DNA of 64,000 bases from NCBI GenBank assembly GCA_963575645.1, contig OY754464.1, positions 48,536,192 through 48,600,191 on the forward strand, written 5' to 3'. This document shows, piece after piece, positions 44,501 to 53,463 of this stretch. The number at the start of each line of letters is the position of its first letter. The stretch's first letter is position 1. The translations under genes were made by a program, and so were the position numbers. The notes beneath the pieces are model-generated. The model saw nothing but the letters and a program-made list of their open reading frames with translations, made no database searches and was not told where the DNA came from. Origin of the DNA: Xanthostigma xanthostigma. Its lineage: Eukaryota > Arthropoda > Insecta > Raphidioptera > Raphidiidae.

Positions 44501-45602
44501 CTCCTTTCAATTCAGTAGCATCCCCAATGATAACTATCGTAGGTTTTTCAAATTCAACGAAATTTATCAGCCATTCCTTATGAAACGTCATATGTTGTGT
44601 GGCAGCACAGTCCTGATACCATGAATCAATACAATCGTGCTTCGAATTTAGGTGATTTACATTTGCAGTCGATAAACCGACAGTAATGAATGCTCGACGA
44701 TTTGGTTTTGAATCATTCTTTTCAGACTTGTCAGTATTCTGACCAGTTGCTCCGCTTGAATTTCCTTTCGGACATTCTTTGGCAAAATGACCTTTCTGGT
44801 TACAGGTATTGCAAGCGTAGTTATTTTTACAATAAGTCAGGTACTTGGCGCACGGCTTATTCTTACAATATTTCTTTACGTGTCCTTTCATACCACACTT
44901 AAAACATTCAACCGATGAATTTCCTTGTGACTTTCCAACATTTTTATTTTGTTTTGATATGAGGGCATTTTGAGATATAGATTCATTTGACTGTTCATTC
45001 TCATTCAATCTATCTTCTTCCAATCGCAGGCGTTCGAATAGTTTATTCATATTTCGGTCTACACCACTGACACTGTCCCAGGCAGTGCGAAAATGGTGAA
45101 GCTTCGGTGGCAACATTCCTAAAATTCTGTTCATAATCCAACTTTCTTTCACTTCTTCACCTTCAGCAGATAAATCCTCCGCATATTGTTGAATAATCAT
45201 ACAATTTTCGACAGCTGATTTGCTATTATCATACTTGAAACTAAAAAACTGTCTTTGCAGACCTTCAACAGTAAGATCAGACTTTTTACCGTACAATGTA
45301 TCTAATTTTTCAAACATTTGATATGCTGATTTACAGTTTGCAATTTTCTTGGCTATATTGCTGCTTACATTTAAGCCAATAAAAGTCTGAGCCTCAAGAT
45401 CTTGTTTTATCCAAGGTTTGACTGCTTCATCGGTATCTAGTCCATGAGGTTTGAGTTCTATTCCACTTGCAACCAGAAATAAACCTTTCGATTTTAATGT
45501 TAGATTTAATTTAAACTTCCAGGAGACATAATTAACATTTCCTTGCGAATCTTCAGACAACATTTCCATTTGTGATTTAATAGAATCCATGATGATTGAC
45601 AA
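41529..45602 (-). CDS. Copia gag-pol polyprotein, 1357 aa
   Basis: It makes the capsid and all enzymes for a copia-type cycle: particle assembly in the cytoplasm, copying of RNA to DNA, and integration. Domains by approximate residue: Gag 1-230; zinc knuckles CFKCGMKGHVKKYC (~233) and CNTCNQKGHFAKEC (~263); aspartic protease site in 'WYQDCAATQHM' (~330); integrase HHCC finger from 'WHERLAHQNV' (~463) to 'CSGCVFGKH' (~494); catalytic 'HVDLCEM' (~522), 'MSDNGTE' (~585) and 'QQNGRIERE' (~617); reverse transcriptase 'TFDVKTAFLYGNL' (~952) and catalytic FVDD (~1036); RNase H 'AYTDSDYGGD' (~1202), 'STAEAEF' (~1241) and 'VDNQSA' (~1282). Length is close to Drosophila copia (about 1400 aa) and all key residues seem present. 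The protease has DCAAT where copia relatives often have DSGAT. There is no frameshift between gag and pol, as in copia, which uses splicing. The Met at 45602 is the first in frame; a second at 45590 is also possible. Confidence 0.96.
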   Translation of the reverse strand: MSIIMDSIKSQMEMLSEDSQGNVNYVSWKFKLNLTLKSKGLFLVASGIELKPHGLDTDEAVKPWIKQDLEAQTFIGLNVSSNIAKKIANCKSAYQMFEKLDTLYGKKSDLTVEGLQRQFFSFKYDNSKSAVENCMIIQQYAEDLSAEGEEVKESWIMNRILGMLPPKLHHFRTAWDSVSGVDRNMNKLFERLRLEEDRLNENEQSNESISQNALISKQNKNVGKSQGNSSVECFKCGMKGHVKKYCKNKPCAKYLTYCKNNYACNTCNQKGHFAKECPKGNSSGATGQNTDKSEKNDSKPNRRAFITVGLSTANVNHLNSKHDCIDSWYQDCAATQHMTFHKEWLINFVEFEKPTIVIIGDATELKGVGMGDVELEAFNGEDWYKIVLKNVLYIPKITFNLFSVTQMLDKGYVQTANANQSIFKTCNEEEIVAIAKRDGNLYKMMFRREKSEKCLLTDSIKTWHERLAHQNVKYIRNILNKSGITYVDDWNDYVCSGCVFGKHHRNSHPKNSKVAENPLDLIHVDLCEMNIKSLGGAKYFLLFKDDFSHFRTVYFLKTKGEAASRLDVFMKMVENQFEKKIKCLMSDNGTEIKNADTKKLLEELGVFHVRSNVYTPQQNGRIEREMRTVVESARSVIHARDLNENLWAEAVNYAVFTLNQTGTSSLKDRSPAELWFGRRVDVRKLRSFGCDCYVLIQDHKRHKTEKKSRKGIFVGYDLDSPCYRIYLAVESDIVSSDNVIFDEKIGIEKGYTEIEVSLTESRNQNLGGGSENSESENSDSESSSNDQLPDNTDHNDPEDFDDSPAPSNRKQFEMSRLRDRRKLKTPVRYADYEIGYIRGGNQVNTAMIGEIEDIPVSKALKDDKWRKAMSEEFSSLIKMKTWELVKPPAQVQPLTCRWILRQKQDGRFKARLVARGFEQKEGVDYSETFSPVARHVSIRLVLSLAASNKMKLMTFDVKTAFLYGNLKEEIFMYQPEGFNDGTDRVCKLNKSLYGLKQAPKNWNEKFSNFLKHLGFDNTDDDPCVYYNEDSSIIIVLFVDDGLVAGKNENNMIEILDKLNRKFEVTFDTARHDHLSYLGMQIQKGVNGIFVNQSKYTEKILQRFKFDLSNPVSTPMERGMVTDEKNYVNDQSLEKFEPYREAVGSLLYLSTISRPDISFAVNYLSRFNNKPMKSHWKMVKRVFQYLKGTIHYGIFFSGDTNLVAYTDSDYGGDTLTGHSTSGVLVVRGGPIIWYSQKQRLVATSTAEAEFRAAVSSIDDICWIRRIGNELGFLNLDQPTTLCVDNQSAIHMLQNVHEGKITKGKKHIDIPRKFIQEHIGETIKLKHVKSSDQLADILTKPLTRNIFEELRRKIIKEEC
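41535..41543 (-). promoter_or_regulatory. Polypurine tract
   Basis: On the minus strand AAGGAGGAG directly precedes the TG of the 3' LTR, the normal place for plus-strand DNA priming. It also encodes the last residues of the polyprotein, so the tract and the coding end overlap. Confidence 0.85.
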
Positions 45603-45773
45603 AATTAAAAAAAAACGTTATTCAAACTATTATCAGATGTTAAATACTTCAGCTTATGTAATTTCGACTTATCTGACTATAACATTGACTGACGTGTTGT
45701 ATCCTTTCTGACGTTGACTGACTTTAAATTGACGACAGGCCTTTTTTAATCCACAGATCAGACAATTTGCAAT

Positions 45774-45788
45774 CCTGGGCCCATAACC
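45774..45788 (-). promoter_or_regulatory. Primer-binding site, copia half-tRNA type
   Basis: Next to the 5' LTR the minus strand reads GGTTATGGGCCCAGG. Drosophila copia has the same GGTTATGGGCCCAG at this point and is known to prime from an internal fragment of initiator tRNA-Met, not from the tRNA 3' end. The match suggests the same mechanism here. Confidence 0.8.
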
Positions 45789-46038
45789 TGTTGAATTTCT
45801 GTAGATTTCTGGACCTTTGAATATTTAACTGAAGTATTTACAATTATTTCTTTGTGAAAACGTATTTATTTAATTACATATAAAATTGCAGTGTACAGTT
45901 TAAAATGATAAAACGAATTGACTGACTTAAAAAAAATACAATAATTTTACAAATGAAATGCAATAGATTACATAAATACAAGAGGTTATAGCAAATTAAG
46001 TAATGAACTCTGGTATACAAAATAATTAAAGCTCAACA
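45789..46038 (-). repeat. 5' LTR of the copia element
   Basis: 250 bp, the promoter-bearing LTR for the minus-strand gag-pol gene. It is identical by eye to the 3' LTR. The gap to the Met at 45602 is about 186 bp and holds the primer site and untranslated leader. Confidence 0.97.
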
Positions 46039-46043
46039 CTCTG
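46039..46043. repeat. Copia target-site duplication, right
   Basis: CTCTG, matching 41280-41284 on the other side of the element. Confidence 0.95.
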
Positions 46044-46059
46044 GAACTACAGGTTCGAA

Positions 46060-46350
46060 TTGAAATATGTTTTTAGTAGGTACCTATATATTTGTTCTTA
46101 TACTTATTTTTTATATTTTTTTATTAGAAAACTTTAGAATATATTTTTATAAAGAAATTTTAAAACATATTTTTATTAGGAAATTTTAAAATGTATCTTT
46201 AATACTAAATGTTTTGTACGTATTTTATATATTATTGTTATCTAGTCTTTACAGGTATAATTTTATTTTTAATTAATCCTAGCGAGAGATTAATGCTTTG
46301 CGGCTTTTCTCTAAATAAATAATAATTATTATTATTATTACTATTATAGT
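46060..46350 (+). mobile_element. LINE 3' end with ATT-repeat tail
   Basis: The plus strand ends 'ctttgcggcttttctctaaa' then 'taaataataattatt' with further ATT units. A LINE 3' end with an (AAT/ATT)n tail after an 'AATAAATAAT' phrase is common in Lepidoptera. It lies in opposite orientation to the LINE at 38222-41284. No coding part is seen. Confidence 0.5.
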
Positions 46351-46394
46351 ACATTTATCGAGGACGCCTATAGGCTATATAATATCACGCTACG

Positions 46395-46560
46395 ACCAAT
46401 AGGAGCGGAGCATCAATGAAAAATATTGCAAAATATAACCCAAAATTTGTCCATTCGACAAAAACTTTTGAACGGTAACTTCGATCATCATGAAATTTGC
46501 ACACAACATTCATCTCGGTAAACTAAAATGCACGTGCGTACTCATGTCCCTTGTCCCATG
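46395..46560 (-). repeat. Inverted partner of the repeat at 35106
   Basis: Reverse complement of this segment aligns with 35106-35250 through 'ttgaacggtaac', 'atttcatga' type phrases, 'ctcggtaaac' and 'gtactcatgtccc'. Its outer part continues to about 46610 without a match. Confidence 0.6.
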
Positions 46561-46610
46561 TTTAAATATTGCCCCTCCCTCGAATTTTCTGCTATACCGG
46601 ATGCAATGTA

Positions 46611-47731
46611 TTAAAACTCTTAGTTACCTACCGAGTGAAGACTGAATGTAGTAGTCATTCCAAAGTGCAGGACCTACTGTGACGGACGATGGCTCTGGGC
46701 ATACCCAAGGTCTACCCAGGCCCGCTGTTAGACATCTGTGCACCCGCGTACAATCTAAAAATTGTCGCCCTATGCATACCTATTTTCTATTTTTTTTTAT
46801 TTCATTTAATAAGTTAAGATTGAATCAAGTTTATTGTTTAAAAAGAATGCATGTGATTTGTCGCCGCCTAACTGTGTCGTTTTGCTTTCTGGCTTACGAC
46901 GATAAACGGGTAGTATCATACATATATATACGAGTAGTTCCATATCACAGATTACTGTTCTGTGTTCCATATCGTATCTCGAAGATGTTTTCTTTTTTGC
47001 CTCAAAACGCATCTAGAATGTATCAATATTTCCGCATATACTCCGATTGCATCACGAGATTTGTTGCCATCCGTCAAGTCTAATAATGGCCACAATCTGA
47101 GTTATCGTTCGATCTCGAATGATTGTGCATATGATCTATGTTCGGGTAGAGTCCGGCGTTTTGCTCAACAAAAGATACTTCTGTTCATTAAGACTTAAAA
47201 ATCTACCCGCAATTTCTTTCGTTTCAACGCAAAGGTATGCCAGTGAAACAGTGGAACGATATCATTCCTCGGACATGTCCGTTCAACAAAGGAAACGTTC
47301 CATGTCCTTCCGTTTTTGTAACTGTTTTATGCAAGCTTATACAACGGCGCTGGGTCAACCGACATGCAAAAACGGCATTGGTTTAAATTTACCCTTCGCA
47401 GACACTTTCAAAGATTAGAAAAAAGCTGTAAGCACGGGGTAAGTCCCGATAAACATTAACAACACGATAAATACTTATTTGTATGCATGTATTGTAAGTA
47501 TATGTGTCGGTGGTAAATGGCGCGTGTTTAATACATACAGTGTTATGGAGCTGTGTTGTTCCTAACTCCTTCGACAGCTTCTACTATAGACGGCCGATTG
47601 CGTTTGTTTTCTAAATGGTTCATTGAGTTGACTACCGCAAGGCTATACATTATATCTGTAGTCGATAGACAAAACGGCTCATGTCGAATTTTTCATTTTT
47701 CCCATATACTTTAAAAAAAGTTGTATATGCT
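46611..47731. other. Unassigned region, more balanced base composition
   Basis: Base composition is less AT-rich than the surroundings, and overlapping open frames of 134, 78 and 99 codons occur between 46679 and 47418. None shows a domain, repeat or convincing start, and they overlap in different frames. It could be a decayed element or an unrecognised exon region; I cannot decide. Confidence 0.35.
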
Positions 47732-48291
47732 ATCTTAAAAAAAAAAACTTCGCAGAAGTAAAAACTTCGTTCTGTGCTAAATTCAAAAACTTGAGGCGAC
47801 TGACTCTTAAGATTATAACTTAAAAAAAAAGAATTTCGAGGCAGACAAGAAATTGAAATCAAGCTCGAAATTCTGTGCGTAAGACGTCGAAAAAAAATGA
47901 ATTTCGAGGCAGACAAGGAATTGAAATCCAACCTTGAAATTCTGTGCTTATAAAAGCTACAAGAGCAACAGCAAAAAAAATGCAAAGACGGTGTTCGCAT
48001 AACTCCTTTAGTTATCACTAAAAAAACGCCGTCAGTGCACTTTTTTTTGCTGTTGCTCTTGTAGCTTTTATAAGCACAGAATTTCAAGGTTGGATTTCAA
48101 TTCCTTGTCTGCCTCGAAATTCATTTTTTTTCGACGTCTTACGCACAGAATTTCGAGCTTGATTTCAATTTCTTGTCTGCCTCGAAATTCTTTTTTTTTT
48201 TAGTTATAATCTTAAGAGTCAGTCGCCTCAAGTTTTTGAATTTAGCACAGAACGAAGTTTTTACTTCTCCGAAGTTTTTTTTTTTTAAGAT
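47732..48291. mobile_element. 560-bp near-perfect palindromic element
   Basis: Starts 'atcttaaaaaa' and ends 'tttttaagat'. The arms, about 260 bp each, are nearly identical in reverse complement around a short centre holding 'gacggtgttcgcataactcc'. Each arm also contains a direct repeat about 58 bp apart ('tttcgaggcagacaag' then 'cgaaattctgtgc'). Open frames on both strands here are mirror images of the same arm and not genes. A truncated copy is at 33010-33385. Confidence 0.93.
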
Positions 48292-49302
48292 TTCACGTCT
48301 TTTTCCAAAGAGTGAGACATTATTTTTATTTTTCCTCCAAAATAAACATATGTGCATTTTTTATATTGTTGTATTTAAATGCAATAAAAGTGTTCATATT
48401 GTTGTATTTAAATGCAATGAATCTCCGAAATTAGAATATGTATTGTAAAAAACAACACGATCCTTACTCCATGCAACTGTGGTTTCGAGCGCGTCTCTCA
48501 TGTATTTTATTAAATAAGAAGTAACAATCAAAAGTCGGTTATAGAAATTGCAATAATCGACTTTTGATTTTTACTTCTCATTTAACAAACAGTACTACAA
48601 AAGTGCATTTATATTTTGCCTCGTAGTCCAGTGCTGCCGCGGTGCAACACCTAGTGGTGCAATCGGCTCATCACACCTCCATGCGAATACCATGACATTC
48701 AATTTGCAAACAATCCATGTGAAGTCTATTAAAAATAAAAATGAGCTATAGCAAGTCTATGCTCTGTAATACATGATTATTTTTTATTAACCGACGAAAA
48801 ACAAAAACGGAGGAGGTTCTCAAGTCGACGCGTATATATTTTTTTTTTTAGTTTTTTTTTTTATTTATATTCATTTGAAATATGGATATTCTTGAAGATT
48901 CCATGAAGGCACATTTTGAAGGCATGAAAAAAAAATCAATGAACAAGGCCCACCATTAAAAATACAAATTTTTTTTCATATCATTTGTAAAATACTTATT
49001 TTGCATTAAAAAAAGAAGTTTCACTTCGTAATCTTTTCACTTTTTAATTTTTGTTGCACTTTTTATAATAAATATGTTTTTTAATAAATTAATTTATTTA
49101 AATCTAACTTCAATCATATATTTTGTTATTTTTTAATAAAAGATTTCACGAGTGAATTTTTCAAAAAACAAGAAAATAAAAAAAATTAAAAATTAAAAAA
49201 GAAATTAAAATATATGAGAAAAAAATTGAGAAAATAAATTAAAAATAAAAAAAACAATTAAAAACATAAAAAAATTAAAAATTGAAAAAAAAAAATTTCC
49301 AA
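48292..49302. other. AT-rich spacer with repeat remnants
   Basis: Contains a doubled phrase 'gttgtatttaaatgcaat' (48367, 48402), an inverted pair 'aagtaacaatcaaaagtcg' / 'cgacttttgatttttacttct' (48521-48578), the head of an 'accgac' repeat near 48790 ('aaccgacgaaaaacaaaaac') and A/T-rich low-complexity tracts from 49130 on. No gene seen. Confidence 0.5.
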
Positions 49303-49385
49303 TGATGCTGGCGGGAATCGAACTCAAGACCCTGTTATTAGTTATTACTAGCCTACGTCGTAACCCGCTCGTCCACGGGCACTCA
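49303..49385 (-). repeat. tRNA-derived SINE head, second copy
   Basis: On the minus strand 'ggacgagcgggtta' (A-box region, degraded) and GAGTTCGATTCCCGCC (B-box region) align with the copy at 23424. Both are preceded on the plus strand by long A-rich tracts and 'ccaatgatgctggcggg' or 'ccgatggtgttggcggg'. It is more diverged and not a working tRNA. Confidence 0.55.
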
Positions 49386-49606
49386 CACAGTATAAGCTGT
49401 TATTATGGTACAGAAGTATATATGGGTGATACGAAAAATCGGTCCTATGAAAGTCACGTGGTCACAGAACTATAAAACTTGGAAACTTGCTTCATATACA
49501 CGGCGTTATATGGGACAAAGGCAAAATCAATGTATAAGAATACGCTAGAGATTCGTTGGCATTTAGCACAGAAAAGAATCTCTAGCGAGATTCTTCGATT
49601 CATTTT

Positions 49607-49712
49607 TTGTTCTACGTTGTGTTTTGTTCTACGATGCTGAGGGTACGAGAAAGAAAAAAAGATCTTTCTTTCACCCTCAGTACCTCTATACTACGCAACG
49701 TAGAACAACACA
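49607..49712 (+). repeat. ~106-nt imperfect hairpin
   Basis: 'tgttctacgttg' pairs with 'caacgtagaaca' at the base and 'ctgagggtacgagaaag' pairs with 'ctttctttcaccctcag' near the loop, with internal bulges. Size and shape are like a precursor miRNA, but it could equally be a small decayed MITE. Confidence 0.5.
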
Positions 49713-50128
49713 ACAAACATAACATTTTTAACTAACTCCATAGAGTTTTATTACGTCTGTTCTAGATCTGCCATCTAATTTTAAATGAATAATAAGAATA
49801 ATAAGAAACATGATTTTAATATGAAATTATGAAGATTTTATTTTGTTGTTTACTTTTGATTCCTCCAGACGACCTGGACTAAAATAAAATAAAAAGTGTG
49901 AAATATAAATAATCTTTAAAAAACTACACCGACTTCAAAAAAGCAATCGGAATATCTCCGGAAAGGATGAAATAATTTTTGTCTTTATTCTACACTCACA
50001 AGTCACATTCCTTAATTGAGTTCGCGGTAATCTCAAGCAACGTGTAACCATTTAGATTCTCGCTTATGACCCCTGTTGTCGAGCATCTATAATCTACTAT
50101 ATCTATCGAATATTCAAATTTGAATACG
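49713..50128. other. Unassigned spacer
   Basis: No gene or clear repeat. 'actacaccgacttcaaaaaa' near 49922 is another fragment of the lepidopteran 'ccgacttc' repeat. Confidence 0.45.
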
Positions 50129-50667
50129 CTAGGAAAGTATCTTTTGACACGCGACCTTTACGCCCTCTCGTGTTTTTTTTTTAATTCTGGTTCAGTCAAA
50201 ACCTAAGTGTCATATTATGTTATACTTGCAATTTAATAAGGATTAATTGTTGAATAAAATGGGAAAAAAGCTAAAATTCGGAAGTGCTGTGTTGTTGATT
50301 GTAAAGATACACCAACTTAAAGTTCAGAATTACAATTCCACCGTTTTCCTGGATTTTTTGATGAATTAGAGAGGAAAAAAATTGATTGCCAGAGTACGTC
50401 GTCAAGGGTAATTAAATTTTATTTTACGTCTGTAATCATTATTAAACACTTAAAAAATATCATAATTGTTATTATCTTAATAAAAATTAGATTTAAAAAA
50501 TGTATATAATTTACGTAGTTTTTTTACTGACATTGTGCGTAATTATTTTTTATGGTTACGAATATAGCTGATTTCCATGCGTTTGTAACTTAGTTTTGAC
50601 TGAACCAGAGTTTAAAAAATCAAACACGAGATGGCGCAAAGATCGCATGTCAAAGATACTTTCCTAG
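50129..50667. mobile_element. TIR element carrying a THAP remnant
   Basis: The left end is CTAGGAAAGTATCTTTTGAC and, reversed, the right end is CTAGGAAAGTATCTTTGACA. A second inverted block lies inside: 'ctggttcagtcaaaacctaag' against 'cttagttttgactgaacc'. The arms total about 90 bp. Between them is a broken THAP coding start. THAP fingers are the DNA-binding domain of P-element-type transposases, so a P-like origin is possible, although I could not find an 8-bp target duplication. Confidence 0.65.
50259..50415 (+). pseudogene. THAP zinc-finger N-terminal remnant
   Basis: An ATG at 50259 opens with MGKKLK. One frame over, the DNA reads 'KCCVVDCKDTPT', then a stop, then 'FHRFPGFFDELERKK'. The spacing C-x4-C followed by a 'FxRFP' motif is the start of the C2CH THAP domain, where the pair of cysteines binds zinc and the FP box contacts DNA. 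A frameshift after the Met and an in-frame TAA disable it. The downstream C and H of the finger are not present; the frame ends near 'ACGTCGTCAAGG|GTAATT', which resembles a splice donor, so an intron may once have followed. Confidence 0.6.
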
Positions 50668-52126
50668 AGTCATAGCGTATACGGCGACAGCTACATATAA
50701 CCTTAAACATATTTCACAAGGTTAGAATACAGTTATGACTAAAGAGCTTTGTTCACTTTCGAAACGATATGTCCGGGATTTGCGGCACTCTAGCAGTTTG
50801 AGAGAGGGGTAATTTACACGTCGAAAATGATGAACGGAATCATAATCCAAGCTCTCACCGTACAAAAGTCTACTTGAAATCACTACTGACTTTTTAATAG
50901 TGTACTTATTTTGTGAATAAAAGATTGTGAACATCAACAGACTAATTTCATTTTTGAAGTGAAACTTCCTATGCAGTACTTTGTCAATTATATGACAACT
51001 GATTTTTTTTCATGCAATTATGTTTGATCATTATTTAAGACGGCAACCACACTAAAATCATCTAATTCATAAAAATTAAAAGTTCTAACTCTATGAGACC
51101 AGTAATTACATCAAAATGAAAACCGGAAGTGATGTTTCCCGCAATCGGATCTGGTTCTCGTAAAGTTGCCTAGATATGTGATAGAAGTCATTTTACGTAT
51201 TTCTTTATATTGTCGGAACCATTTTTTACGTCTGCCGCTTGGACTACCTACAATATTATCTGTTAAATTCAATAATAAAATTTTAGTAGTATTGTCTAGT
51301 AGACTACTTTACAGTCAGAGATAGGACTGTAATGGGCTTGACATCAATCGTCATTATATTCATACATGAGCGCTTTTGATTTTTGGTTACAAATGTTATG
51401 TATCGCAGTTTATGCTTTACACAGGACATATTTCATCAAACTCTATTACTCATACACTGTATATATATAGCTTATTAATTTATGGACGGCAATAAATTGG
51501 ATGCTTCTGCTGCACATCACTAAGGCTTTAGATAGAAATTGTTATATTAACTTCTCTATTAGACTGTCATTGAATATATTCGAACGTCTACATGCAAAAT
51601 CTTATTCAAAATAGGCATTTCATTTGCAAATAATCCTTTTTGCATACATCCCTATAAAATAGCTGGTTTTCATGTCTGTACAGCGATAGTAAAATGACTC
51701 ATTCAAAACTAATGCTGTGAACTATAACAAAATATAAATGATATCTTATCAATGAAATGGTAACTGACAAATAATTTATGGAAATTAGATTGCATTTTTT
51801 CTGTTCGGCTAGTCTAGTCTGGCGCTAATTATGGCTTTTGAAAAAAAATTATCGATTTTTTATTGAATTTTAAAACTTTGTAATAAATAATATTGATAAT
51901 CGATGCGAAAAACTTTCAAAAAACTTTTTTTAGATAAATTATAAGCAATTTAAATCGATAAAATTTAAAAAAAATCACATGACTTCAAACGCAAAAAAAT
52001 TGTTTAGTTTTGTTTTTGACAACTGTGACGTCATACTGTTAAAATGTTTTTACACTATAGTATACTATCAATGGCTTCTACATATTGTGTGTTGACTAAA
52101 AATATCCTAAGCTTAGTATAAAAAAA
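50668..52126. other. Unassigned region
   Basis: AT-rich, without domain-bearing frames. A 71-codon minus-strand frame at 50722-50937 has no motif. 'aactgtgacgtcatact' near 52020 is an isolated CRE-like octamer. Confidence 0.4.
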
Positions 52127-52337
52127 ATATAGTTTAAAAAAAACTAAAAAACACGCTTTATATCGGACTAAAAAGTAAAAAATAATTGTTTTAAAATAAG
52201 CTTAAAAAGCGTGGGGCGCTTTGTTCCACATTTTCGTACATCGAGCGCCCAACGCTTTTTAAGCTTATTTTAAAACAATTATTTTTTACTTTTTAGTCCG
52301 ATATAAAGCGTGTTTTTTAGTTTTTTTTAAACTATAT
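52127..52337. repeat. Near-perfect 94-bp-arm hairpin
   Basis: The arms 52127-52220 and 52243-52336 are reverse complements with almost no mismatch, around a 22-nt loop. They contain 'acacgctttatatcgg' and AAAAAGTAAAAAATAATT, the same core as the hairpin at 29941. After the right arm 'tttttcactttttagt' repeats part of it. Confidence 0.9.
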
Positions 52338-52360
52338 TTTATTTTTCACTTTTTAGTTTG

Positions 52361-52921
52361 AGGATCTATAAAAGAATTTATTAATCCTGGGGGTCCTAAT
52401 AAGGATAATGGGAAACTGTTATCAAATTATTGCATTGTCATCGGTCCTTGATACGTATGCAAAGTTTCAAATTAATCAGACTTCGGGAAATTGGTGAAAA
52501 TTATGCTCAAAGATTCCGTTACGGACATACATACATAGTTACAACCCAAACTAATATAAAGCGTTTAATAATAAGGATAATGGGAAACTGTTATCAAATT
52601 ATTGCATTGTCATCGGTCCTTGATACGTATGCAAAGTTTCAAATTAATCAGACTTCGGGAAATTGGTGAAAATAAAGCGTTTACTACAGAGGATCTATAA
52701 AAGAATTTATTAATCCTGGGGGTCCTAATAAGGATAATGGGAAACTGTTATCAAATTATTGCATTGTCATCGGTCCTTGATACGTATGCAAAGTTTCAAA
52801 TTAATCAGACTTCGGGAAATTGGTGAAAATTATGCTCAAAGATTCCGTTACGGACATACATACATAGTTAGTTACATACATACATAGTTAGTTACAACCC
52901 AAACTAATATAAAGCGTTTAA
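52361..52921 (+). repeat. Tandem triplication of a dispersed repeat tail
   Basis: Three blocks share 'aataaggataatgggaaact', 'gcattgtcatcggtccttga' and 'cagacttcgggaaattgg', at 52401, 52570 and 52729. Blocks one and three also have 'gaggatctataaaagaattt' ahead and 'acggacatacatacatag' behind; the middle block is shorter and runs straight from 'ggtgaaaa' to 'taaagcgttta'. The text resembles lepidopteran SINE/LINE tails. Confidence 0.85.
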
Positions 52922-53398
52922 AAATTTTGTTGACAAATAATTCTATTAAATAATGCGTGACAAAGCTTTTATAAAAGCCAATTCTGGTAATAGGTATACT
53001 TAAGTACTGTGGATATATTTATGATCACAGATTTTCTAAAAAAATGATACATATTCTGTTCAATTCAGCTGAGGTTAGAGATGCTAAAGCATCAATGTAA
53101 GTTTTTTTCAAAAATAATAATGTGACTGTAAATTATTTATGAGAAAATAAATATTTTTCATTAAATATAATTAATTAACTTACTATTTATTCAAACTATT
53201 TATTATTATTATTTTTAGGGTGTCACTTAATCATTTTAACATTTTTTTTTTCAACCAAACTTACGTGTTAACTCAAAAAAAGTATTTTTTTTTTGACGTA
53301 AGCTGTTTGATTTTGGCTCAAAGGAAATTGATTTCACTCGAGTGTAAATCAGTCAAGAGCCTAGGGAGCTTGACGTCAGATCCTTATTTTTTACAGTG
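52922..53398. other. Unassigned AT-rich spacer
   Basis: No gene. An 86-codon plus frame (53220-53480) is Phe/Leu-rich because of T-rich DNA and runs into the next repeat. Confidence 0.4.
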
Positions 53399-53463
53399 TA
53401 ACGGCTTATTATTTTATTTATTATTTCAAGAAAGTTTTGTTAAAATTTTTTTTCTAAACTTTA

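Larger units (their letters stand above)
41285..46038 (-). mobile_element. Intact-looking Ty1/copia LTR retrotransposon
   Basis: 4754 bp, read on the minus strand. It has two 250-bp LTRs that begin TGTTGA and end CAACA, a CTCTG target duplication, a primer-binding site, a polypurine tract and one uninterrupted gag-pol frame. The LTRs are identical by eye over 250 bp. Since both LTRs are copied from one template at insertion, this means a recent event. It sits in the decayed LINE. Its primer site and pol order place it near Drosophila copia. Confidence 0.97.

Noticed and set aside
38222..46350. One LINE with a 5' inversion (twin priming) joining the minus-strand body to the plus-strand tail at 46345
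   Set aside because: The minus-strand body already includes its own 3' coding end near 38255, so the plus-strand tail is better explained as another element.
46679..47418. Three overlapping frames (134, 78, 99 codons) as genes
   Set aside because: They overlap in different frames, lack domains and show no start context or repeats that would support translation.
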